A stretch of 64,000 nt of DNA from Epilithonimonas zeae (GTDB lineage Bacteria > Bacteroidota > Bacteroidia > Flavobacteriales > Weeksellaceae): the NCBI RefSeq assembly GCF_900141765.1, contig NZ_FSRK01000001.1:558001-622000 (forward strand), given 5' to 3'. The translations under genes were made by a program, and so were the position numbers. Positions 57,779 through 64,000 of the stretch are shown piece after piece. The notes beneath the pieces are model-generated. The model did no database searches. It was not told the origin of the DNA and worked only from the letters and a program-made list of their open reading frames with translations. Position 1 is the first letter of the stretch. Each line of letters opens with the position of its first letter.

Positions 57779-58138
57779 ATGAATAAGTTAACCAAAGCAG
57801 AAGAACAGGTAATGCAGTACCTTTGGCAGATAGAGAAAGGATTCTTGAAAGACGTCTTAGAATTGTTTCCCGAGCCAAAACCGCATACCAACACGATTTC
57901 CACGATTCTGAAAATATTGATGGAAAAAGGATTTGTTAATCATAAAACTTTTGGAAGACAACACGAGTATTTTCCTTTGATAAGTAAAGAGAATTATAGC
58001 GGAAAGTCTATCAGAAGCCTGGTTAAGAATTATTTCGAAGGTTCTTATACCAATGCTGTTTCATTTTTGGTAGAAGAAAACGAAATCAGTGTGAAGGATT
58101 TGGAACTTTTATTAGACGAACTTAAAAACAAGGAATAA
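57779..58138 (+). CDS. BlaI/MecI-family repressor
   Basis: 119 aa from ATG at 57779 (MNKLTKAEEQVMQYLWQ); an earlier TTG in the same frame is less likely. Winged-helix repressor of the penicillinase-repressor family: recognition-helix region PHTNTISTILKILMEKGFVNHKTFGRQHEYFPLISKENY, then a C-terminal dimer helix (SVKDLELLLDELKNK). In staphylococci the partner M56 protease cleaves it when the sensor is triggered. Stop overlaps the M56 start by one base. No beta-lactamase gene is nearby, so the regulated function is different. Confidence 0.9.
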   Translation: MNKLTKAEEQVMQYLWQIEKGFLKDVLELFPEPKPHTNTISTILKILMEKGFVNHKTFGRQHEYFPLISKENYSGKSIRSLVKNYFEGSYTNAVSFLVEENEISVKDLELLLDELKNKE

Positions 58139-60300
58139 TGGAACCACTGTTACTGTATTTTGGCAAAATGATTCTCTGCTCTGCGGTGATGTTTGCTTAT
58201 TATCTTTTGTTCCTGAAGGATAAAACTTTCCATCATTACAATCGGTTTTATCTTTTGTTGTCGGTTATTATAAGTCTGGTTCTGCCACTTATAAAGGTTT
58301 CCTATTTTACGATAGAGACCGATAAGAACTTGTATCTGCTGCTTAGTCAGCTCAATCAAAATCAATTACAAACAACTACAAACTATGATATCACTATTTA
58401 TTCGGTTTTTTATGCAATTATTGGAGTGGTTTCAATCATTCTTTTAATTAGATTAATTGTCGGAATCCTAAGAATCCAATCTATTAAAAAACAATTCCCA
58501 AATGAAACAATCGAAGGAATCAAATTCTATCAGACTAACTTAAACAACGCACCTTTCTCATTTTTTAGAAATCTTTTCTGGAAGCAGACGATTCAGTTGG
58601 ATTCGCCTGTCGGACAGCAGATCCTGAAGCACGAGATGGTTCATATTCAACAAAAACACAGCTGGGACAAACTCCTGATGCAGGTGACGAAATCTGTTTT
58701 CTGGTTCAATCCCGTGTTTTACTTCATCAACAAGGAAATCAATCTTATTCACGAATACTTGGCGGACAAGAAAGCAGTCAAAAAATCGGACACAAAAGCA
58801 TTTGCGCAGATGCTGTTGGAGAGTCATTTCTCTGGTTCTATTTTGCCTGTCACAAGTCCTTTTTTATCATCTAACCTCAAAAAAAGACTTACAATGATTA
58901 CAAAAAATCAAACCAAGTACAGCTATGCACGCAAATTATTTGCGCTACCAATCTTATTTTTTATGGTATTTGCTTATATGGTAAATGCTAAAAACAAAGA
59001 AATCAAAGAAACGAACAAAGCAATTGAAATTGCTGTAAACGAAATGAAAAATGACACGATAAAACCTAAAACTTCCGAGTTTGACAGTTTATCGATGAGT
59101 CATCAAAAACAAACACAATTATATTCTGAGGCTTTGAAAGAAGACCATTTGAAAATGTCTGCGCTCAGTACAAAAATGGCTGAAAAAAGCAAAGCATTAT
59201 CGGCTCTTAAAAAAGCTAAAAAAGAAGATTCATCAGAATATAAGGCTTTAGAAAATGATTTGGAAAATCTATCTAATAAAATGCAGTCTATTGTAGATTC
59301 TGACAATTACCAGAAGAATCTAAAAGGTTTAGAAGAACATTCTGAAGCGATGGCTAAAATGTATGATTCTCCAGAGTTCAAGAAACGAATAGCTGATGCC
59401 GAAAAAGCAGGCAGAGATGCTGAAGCAATGGTTAATTCTCCGGAGTTCAAAAAGAGAATTGCTGATGCAGAAAAACAGGCAAAAATTGCAGAACGAATGA
59501 TGAATTCTCCGAAGTTCCAGAGAGATTTGAAGAATGCGCAGAATCAAGCCGAGAAAATGCAGATTAAAGTCAATTCGCCTGAGTTTCAAAAAATGATTCA
59601 AGATGCTCAAAAAAGAGCACAAGATGCGGTTGAAAAGTATGGAAAAATTTATACGGGCGAAGAGTTTCAGAAAATGATAAAAGACCAATATGGGAAAGAT
59701 GCTTTTGCGGATGGAACTGTAGCTTATGGTTTTGATGCTTCTGATCTGCCAGATTTTAAAGATTTTTCTTCCAATTTCAATTATAATTTTTCTAATGATG
59801 TATTTTATAATACAGAAAAAACGACGCTTACTCCAAAAGAGTTGAAAAAATTTGAAAAGAAAAGAGCAGAGCTTCAAAAAAAGCAAAAAGAATTATTGGA
59901 GGAACAAAAAAAGCTTCAGAAAAAACAACAGGAATTGAATAAAGAAGCGCGTCAGAATAATCCGCTGAAAATCAGTTTTAATTCTAATTTGGATTCTCCT
60001 AAAACATTGGTTTATAATAAAAATATTACGCCGCCACAAAGAATCAGTAAATCAAACCAGGTTATTATTTTTGATAAAACTACAGATGGTAATCCACAGC
60101 GTGTTTTTAAAGCAGATGCAATTAAAATAATTAATACATCTGATACTAAAGGTTCATTTAATCCTAATAAAGCAAAAGTTTATATTAATGGAAAACTTAC
60201 TGATATAAAGGAGGTTGACAAGTTAGACCCCAATATGATTGCATCAGTTAATATTTTTAGTGCAAATGATGCTGGTAAAATTGAAATCATTACAAAATAA
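58138..60300 (+). CDS. M56 (BlaR1-type) membrane metalloprotease with unusual sensor domain
   Basis: 720 aa. Transmembrane segments at about residues 3-25, 32-54, 83-106 and 266-284. Between the third and fourth is the zinc protease: HEMVH (165-169) and HEYLAD (205-210, third ligand). After the fourth comes ~435 residues of exported sensor. It has five 23-residue repeats (388-502, SPEFKKRIADAEK type), a segment KELKKFEKKRAELQKKQKELL forming a coiled coil (~residues 562-605), and a C-terminal domain (KVYINGKLTDIKEVDKLDP, SVNIFSANDAGKIEIITK) that looks like a TonB plug fragment. No penicillin-binding SxxK/SxN/KTG motifs. Signal unknown. Confidence 0.88.
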   Translation: MEPLLLYFGKMILCSAVMFAYYLLFLKDKTFHHYNRFYLLLSVIISLVLPLIKVSYFTIETDKNLYLLLSQLNQNQLQTTTNYDITIYSVFYAIIGVVSIILLIRLIVGILRIQSIKKQFPNETIEGIKFYQTNLNNAPFSFFRNLFWKQTIQLDSPVGQQILKHEMVHIQQKHSWDKLLMQVTKSVFWFNPVFYFINKEINLIHEYLADKKAVKKSDTKAFAQMLLESHFSGSILPVTSPFLSSNLKKRLTMITKNQTKYSYARKLFALPILFFMVFAYMVNAKNKEIKETNKAIEIAVNEMKNDTIKPKTSEFDSLSMSHQKQTQLYSEALKEDHLKMSALSTKMAEKSKALSALKKAKKEDSSEYKALENDLENLSNKMQSIVDSDNYQKNLKGLEEHSEAMAKMYDSPEFKKRIADAEKAGRDAEAMVNSPEFKKRIADAEKQAKIAERMMNSPKFQRDLKNAQNQAEKMQIKVNSPEFQKMIQDAQKRAQDAVEKYGKIYTGEEFQKMIKDQYGKDAFADGTVAYGFDASDLPDFKDFSSNFNYNFSNDVFYNTEKTTLTPKELKKFEKKRAELQKKQKELLEEQKKLQKKQQELNKEARQNNPLKISFNSNLDSPKTLVYNKNITPPQRISKSNQVIIFDKTTDGNPQRVFKADAIKIINTSDTKGSFNPNKAKVYINGKLTDIKEVDKLDPNMIASVNIFSANDAGKIEIITK
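59299..59643 (+). repeat. Five 69-bp coding repeats inside the M56 sensor
   Basis: Residues 388-502 fall into five 23-residue units: one degenerate (SDNYQKNLKGL...) and four beginning SPEF or SPKF. The first two SPEFKKRIADAEK units are almost identical. The spacing is exactly 69 bp. Confidence 0.75.
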
Positions 60301-60322
60301 ACAATTTACATTCATAACATTT

Positions 60323-60344
60323 AGCCGGTTCGCCGGCTTTTTTA
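60323..60344 (+). terminator. Terminator between the M56 and GLPGLI genes
   Basis: AGCCGG / CCGGCT with UUCG loop and seven T. Only 14 nt before the next ATG, so it probably lowers expression of the GLPGLI gene relative to the first two. Confidence 0.85.
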
Positions 60345-60356
60345 ATACTTATAACA

Positions 60357-61196
60357 ATGAAAAAACTATTAATTAATTTATTTCTGATTTTTGGGATTCT
60401 GACTTTTGCTCAGAATAAGAGATTCATTTACGAATACAAATTCATTTCAGATTCGACCAATCTTGAAGATCTTAAAACAGAAATGATGTTCCTCGACACT
60501 ACAAAAGATGGTTCCAAATATTATAGTTACACGGTTTTCAATTCCGATTCTTTGATGAAAGCAGATTTAGAACAACAGTTAAAAGCCACAGGTTCTATCA
60601 ATGTAAAAACCGATATGAGAAAAGGGAACGTGAGATATTCTGTAACGAAAACCTATCCAGATTACAAAACTAATCTTCACAGAAAATTAGGTATGGATGC
60701 TTACAATATTTCCGAGGACAGAAAAATCAACTGGAAAATCTCATCAGAAAAAGAAAAAATAGGCGAATGGAATGCCCAAAAAGCTGAAGCCGATTTTGCA
60801 GGAAGACATTGGATTGCTTGGTTTTCGACGGAAATTCCGATTCAGGACGGTCCTTATAAATTCAGAGGTTTGCCGGGGTTGATTGTTAAGATTGAAGATA
60901 AAACAGGTTCTCACAAACTGGAATTGAGAGGTATTAAAAATATTGCTGGAAATGTAGATGTCAATGTATGGAATGCTAAAGAAATTGTGGTCAATTCCAA
61001 GCAGTTCCAAAAAGTGATTAAGGAATACGAAAATGATCCAACAAAAGGAATTAAACAAATCCAAATGGGCGGGACATCCATCGTATTAACCGGAAAAGAT
61101 GGAACCTCGACAAAAATTGCAAAAGATCAGGAAGACCGATTGAAAAATCAAATCAAAAAAGATAATAACAGAATTGAACTTAATATTGTGAATTAA
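60357..61196 (+). CDS. GLPGLI-family secreted protein
   Basis: 279 aa. Signal peptide MKKLLINLFLIFGILTFAQ. Carries the family signature in YKFRGLPGLIVKIEDKTG (~residues 164-181), with the usual upstream GRHWIAWFSTEIPIQDGP. The C-terminus is lysine/asparagine-rich. The family is found across Bacteroidota, is exported, and has no known activity. Here it follows a BlaI/M56 pair, which makes it a candidate target or sensor partner. No separate promoter is visible; a terminator lies between. Confidence 0.9.
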   Translation: MKKLLINLFLIFGILTFAQNKRFIYEYKFISDSTNLEDLKTEMMFLDTTKDGSKYYSYTVFNSDSLMKADLEQQLKATGSINVKTDMRKGNVRYSVTKTYPDYKTNLHRKLGMDAYNISEDRKINWKISSEKEKIGEWNAQKAEADFAGRHWIAWFSTEIPIQDGPYKFRGLPGLIVKIEDKTGSHKLELRGIKNIAGNVDVNVWNAKEIVVNSKQFQKVIKEYENDPTKGIKQIQMGGTSIVLTGKDGTSTKIAKDQEDRLKNQIKKDNNRIELNIVN

Positions 61197-61227
61197 AAAA
61201 ACTCCACTTTTCTAAGTGGAGTTTTTG
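61194..61227. terminator. Bidirectional terminator between the GLPGLI gene and mscL
   Basis: AACTCCACTT (61200-61209) / AAGTGGAGTT (61214-61223), loop TTCT, A-run before and T-run after. Confidence 0.9.
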
Positions 61228-61238
61228 TATTTGATAAT

Positions 61239-61610
61239 TTATTTTTTCTTCAGTTCATCACGGATTTCCATAAGCAATTGGTCTGTAGAAGACGGTCCAG
61301 CGGGAGCTGCTTCTGGCTTTTTGTTGACCCTATTAGCTATTTTGATTAGCCAAAACAAAACAAATGCAATAACCAAAAAGCTGATTACCGATGAAAGGAA
61401 GTTTCCATAAGTTACACCATTCCAAGCTAATTCTTTAATGTTTTCTGCGCCGGCTGCTTTCAAAGCAGGAGTTAATAAAAGTGGCGTGATGACATCATCT
61501 ACTAGAGATTTTACAATCGCTCCGAATGCTCCACCAATGATAACACCGACTGCCAGATCTACAACGTTGCCTTTAAACGCAAACTCTTTAAATTCTTTTA
61601 CAAAGCCCAT
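61239..61610 (-). CDS. mscL: Large-conductance mechanosensitive channel
   Basis: 123 aa. Pore-forming channel that releases solutes at hypo-osmotic shock. N-terminal amphipathic helix MGFVKEFKEFAFKGN, first membrane helix VVDLAVGVIIGGAFGAIVKSLVDDVITPLL (~residues 16-45), second FLSSVISFLVIAFVLFWLIKIANRV, cytoplasmic tail with LLMEIRDELKKK. Length normal. Monocistronic with its own -7 box. Confidence 0.95.
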   Translation of the reverse strand: MGFVKEFKEFAFKGNVVDLAVGVIIGGAFGAIVKSLVDDVITPLLLTPALKAAGAENIKELAWNGVTYGNFLSSVISFLVIAFVLFWLIKIANRVNKKPEAAPAGPSSTDQLLMEIRDELKKK

Positions 61611-61636
61611 AATTGTATTTTAATAGTTAGTATAAA

Positions 61637-61644
61637 CAAAAATA
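61637..61644 (-). promoter_or_regulatory. -7 box of mscL
   Basis: TATTTTTG on the minus strand, perfect TAnnTTTG, 26 nt before the mscL ATG. Confidence 0.5.
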
Positions 61645-61700
61645 TAGTTTTTTTATTTATAATGCTTTATTAATTAAAGCTTATTAAACAAATTATTGTC

Positions 61701-61708
61701 TAATTTTG
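61701..61708 (+). promoter_or_regulatory. -7 box of nnr
   Basis: TAATTTTG, perfect TAnnTTTG, 20 nt before the ATG at 61729. It lies inside the longer open frame, which argues against the upstream TTG start. Confidence 0.5.
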
Positions 61709-61728
61709 ATGTTTATGCAATTCCTAAA

Positions 61729-63216
61729 ATGAAAATTCTCACCGCTGATCAAATTAAAAAATGTGATTCTGTTACGATAGAAAAAGGAATCTCGTCTATC
61801 AATCTGATGGAAAAAGCCGCCAGAGCTTGTGCTGATTGGATTGAAGAAAATTTTGAACTTAAGAATAAGTTTTTGGTTGTTTGTGGTCATGGAAATAATG
61901 GAGGTGATGGTTTTGCGATTGCAAGAATGCTTTATGAAAAGGGATTTGATGTCGAAGTTTTTATCAATGGAGATGATTTGAAATTCTCTCCAGATGCAGC
62001 AATCAATTTCAAAAAAATAAAGACAATAAGCGGAATTGATATTAAAGATTTTTCTGAAGTTTTTAATGTCAATAATGAAAAATCTGTTATTGTTGATGCT
62101 TTGTTTGGTTATGGACTGAATCGAGAATTGTCTGATGATTTTAAAAATTTAATTGAAAAATTAAATCAAATTCCAGTTCCGAAAATTTCTATTGATATTC
62201 CAACTGGACTTTATGCAGATAAGATTATTGAAGAAAATTCTATTGTTTTAAAAGCTGATTTTACTTTGACTTTTCAGTTTTACAAAAGAAGTTTTCTTCA
62301 TCCTGAAACGGGGCGATTTTGTGGGAAAATTACAGTTTTAGATATTGAGTTGGATAAGGATTTTATTGATGAAGTTGAAACTGATTATTTTATAATTGAT
62401 GAAAAATTAATCAGAGAAATTTACAAACCACGCGGAGATTTCAGTCACAAAGGAACTTTCGGTAAAAGTATTTTGGTTGGTGGAAGTTATGGTAAAATCG
62501 GTGCGATTCTGATGTCCACTTTATCAGCTCTGAAAACTGGAAATGGGTTGACTTTTACTATTGCGCCAGAATGTGGCAATATCATTTTGCAATCTCGAAT
62601 TCCGGAAGCGATGTTTATTGGTTCAGGAGAAAATTATATTGATACAATCGAAATTCAGGAAAAAGCTGTTTATGGAATTGGTCCCGGATTAGGAAAAGAA
62701 GAACAAACCCAAAAAGCCTTGTTTGATTTTTTGGAATCTTATCAAAATCCTGTAATTCTCGATGCTGATGCATTGAATTTTTTAGCTGAAAATGATAAAT
62801 TAAGCTTAATTCCAAAAAATGCTGTCATCACGCCACATCCTCTGGAATTTGAAAGGTTATTTGGTAAAACTGATAACTCTTTTGAGAGAATAGAATTGGC
62901 AAAACAGAAAGCAAAAGAATTACAGATTTTTATCATTCTAAAAGATCATCATACGGCTGTCATTACACCAAAAAATAAAGTGTTTTATAATATCACAGGC
63001 AATTCCGGAATGGCAAAAGGTGGAAGCGGAGATGTTCTGACAGGGATTTTGACATCATTGATTTCTCAAAAATATAATATTGAAAAAGCTTGCATTTTCG
63101 GCGTTTGGCTTCACGGAAAAGCTGGTGATTTGGCTGCTGAAGAATTTTCGAAAGAAGCAATGTTACCAACCGATCTCATCAATAAAATTGGTGAAGTTTT
63201 TAAACGTCTTAATTAA
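61729..63216 (+). CDS. nnr: Bifunctional NAD(P)H-hydrate epimerase/dehydratase
   Basis: 495 aa from ATG at 61729 (MKILTADQIKKCD). Repairs hydrated NAD(P)H. N-terminal epimerase (YjeF_N): LMEKAARACADWI, VVCGHGNNGGDGFAIARML (~residues 48-66), ALFGYGLNREL. C-terminal ADP-dependent dehydratase (ribokinase-like, ~residues 235-495): GSYGKIGAILMSTLSALKTGNGL, ILDADALNFLA, TPHPLEFERLFG, GNSGMAKGGSGDVLTGILTSLI. Stop overlaps the topoisomerase IB stop on the other strand. Confidence 0.94.
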   Translation: MKILTADQIKKCDSVTIEKGISSINLMEKAARACADWIEENFELKNKFLVVCGHGNNGGDGFAIARMLYEKGFDVEVFINGDDLKFSPDAAINFKKIKTISGIDIKDFSEVFNVNNEKSVIVDALFGYGLNRELSDDFKNLIEKLNQIPVPKISIDIPTGLYADKIIEENSIVLKADFTLTFQFYKRSFLHPETGRFCGKITVLDIELDKDFIDEVETDYFIIDEKLIREIYKPRGDFSHKGTFGKSILVGGSYGKIGAILMSTLSALKTGNGLTFTIAPECGNIILQSRIPEAMFIGSGENYIDTIEIQEKAVYGIGPGLGKEEQTQKALFDFLESYQNPVILDADALNFLAENDKLSLIPKNAVITPHPLEFERLFGKTDNSFERIELAKQKAKELQIFIILKDHHTAVITPKNKVFYNITGNSGMAKGGSGDVLTGILTSLISQKYNIEKACIFGVWLHGKAGDLAAEEFSKEAMLPTDLINKIGEVFKRLN

Positions 63217-64000
63217 TTCAATTTTGATTTTAACATATACAAAACACCAACTTCAGTTTCGGACAGATTTTCATTTTTCCTCAACAATTTTTTAATTTCT
63301 TTTCTGAAATATTGGATGGTATGCCCGTTTTTATAATGTTCAAAAATTCTGGGATCAATGTAAGAGTCGCGCGCAACAGAAGGTGTATTACCTAATTTTT
63401 CAGAAACGGCAACAATTGCATTTCGGATTCTTTTCTTCAATTCTTTTTGTTGTTTTTTTTCACAGATTCCCAATTCGTCCAGAATTCCGGCGGCAATCAT
63501 TGTCCCTGCCCAGGTTCTGAAATCTTTTGCAGAAAATTCCTCACCCATAATTTCTTTGATGTATTGATTCAAATCCTGACTTTCAACCGTAATAAGATTG
63601 TTGTCTTTATCATAATATTTGAAAAGTCTGTAACCTGGGAGATCTTCCAAATCGGAAATGACTTTTGTCAATTTAGCATTGATAATATGTTTTTCTTGAA
63701 ATTTTCCTGATTTTCCTTTGTATGAAAAAATCATTTCGTCACCTTCAATATTAAGATGTTTTTTGCGGATGGTTGTTAAGCCATAGCTCTGGTTTTGTTG
63801 TGTATACTTTGGACTTCCTGGTCTGAAATAAGCAGAATCTAAAAGTCTGACCATTGCCGCTAAAACCTTTTCACGGGTCATTTTTTTCTTTCTCAGATGT
63901 TGTCCAGTTACACGTCGCATATGTTCGAGATTTTCGGCAAAATGTAAAATCCTGTCAAACTTGTCCGCGTCTTTCTTAGCTCGGAATTTTGGATTGTAGA
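63213..64000 (-). CDS. DNA topoisomerase IB, 5' end outside window
   Basis: The visible 262 residues are the C-terminal part of a poxvirus-type topoisomerase IB; the frame runs open past the window edge (YNPKFRAKKDADKFDRILHFAENLEHMRR precedes MRRVTGQHLRK). Active-site residues seen: RKKHLN-region Lys/Arg, KDFRTWAGT (Arg), and the nucleophile Tyr in NTPSVARDSYIDPRIFEHY. It relaxes supercoils by nicking one strand via a 3'-phosphotyrosine; the same fold occurs in tyrosine recombinases but the sequence is topoisomerase. Convergent with nnr, stops overlapping. Confidence 0.92.
   Translation of the reverse strand, partial: YNPKFRAKKDADKFDRILHFAENLEHMRRVTGQHLRKKKMTREKVLAAMVRLLDSAYFRPGSPKYTQQNQSYGLTTIRKKHLNIEGDEMIFSYKGKSGKFQEKHIINAKLTKVISDLEDLPGYRLFKYYDKDNNLITVESQDLNQYIKEIMGEEFSAKDFRTWAGTMIAAGILDELGICEKKQQKELKKRIRNAIVAVSEKLGNTPSVARDSYIDPRIFEHYKNGHTIQYFRKEIKKLLRKNENLSETEVGVLYMLKSKLN

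Noticed and set aside
59329-59886. 185-codon minus-strand ORF over the M56 repeats
   Set aside because: Antisense shadow; its periodicity simply mirrors the 69-bp coding repeats.
63213-64000. Tyrosine recombinase/integrase
   Set aside because: The sequence around the nucleophile (SYIDPRIF) and the upstream block YNPKFRAKKDADKFDRI fit topoisomerase IB, and no attachment site or mobile genes are nearby.

Overview
The window is ordinary chromosome of a Bacteroidota bacterium, most likely a Flavobacteriales/Weeksellaceae member close to Chryseobacterium or Elizabethkingia. Reasons: AT-rich DNA; -7 promoter boxes of the Bacteroidota type (TAnnTTTG) in front of many genes and almost no Shine-Dalgarno sequences; an lpxC-fabZ gene fusion; a PafA-type alkaline phosphatase; a GLPGLI-family protein; a type IX secretion C-terminal sorting domain; many small SPII lipoproteins. 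The genus is an inference. I see no prophage, insertion sequence, CRISPR array or antibiotic/toxin island. Both ends cut a gene (gltB at the left, a type IB topoisomerase at the right).

Layout. 1-3.4 kb: gltB (3' part) and gltD. 3.4-9.3 kb: small lipoprotein, gyrB, DUF3298 lipoprotein, DUF6526 membrane protein, lipid kinase, secreted hypothetical. 9.5-15.7 kb: one-way cluster of HD hydrolase, lpxD, lpxC/fabZ, lpxA, efp and a second lpxD-like gene (lipid A synthesis). 15.8-22.1 kb: sucD, an outer-membrane barrel, recA, gapA, pfkA, mdh. 22.1-26 kb: lipoprotein, thioredoxin-reductase-like flavoprotein divergent from a Fur-family regulator, three small minus-strand genes. 26.1-34.4 kb: outer-membrane receptor, pafA, TIGR02757 protein, polysaccharide deacetylase, YceI lipoprotein, NAD(P)-binding protein. 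34.4-42.3 kb: uvrA, TonB receptor, prmA, two GNAT acetyltransferases and a cell-wall amidase. 42.4-43 kb: five tRNAs (Ser, Pro, Arg, Pro, Arg). 43.2-48.6 kb: mtgA, a large membrane protein of the COG4389 family, DUF721 protein, ychF, a T9SS substrate. 48.7-54.4 kb: parE, a small membrane protein, parC, rhomboid protease. 54.7-57.6 kb: prmC, yaaA, a YciO-like protein and two initiator tRNA genes on the minus strand. 57.7-61.2 kb: BlaI-type repressor, M56 (BlaR1-type) membrane protease and GLPGLI protein. 61.2-64 kb: mscL, nnr, topoisomerase IB.

The most interesting points are: (1) the BlaI/M56/GLPGLI module, with a well-formed promoter, a 9-bp inverted-repeat operator right after its -7 box, and a sensor domain built from five 23-residue repeats, a coiled coil and a possible plug-like tail instead of a penicillin-binding domain; (2) a perfect CRP/FNR-type palindrome at about -43.5 in front of the YceI lipoprotein; (3) two perfect inverted DnaA boxes and a structured leader in a 618-bp gap at 33.1-33.7 kb; (4) four families of intergenic palindromic repeats; (5) several -7 boxes lying 3-7 nt before the start codon, suggesting leaderless mRNAs; (6) a membrane protein whose start and stop overlap parE and parC.
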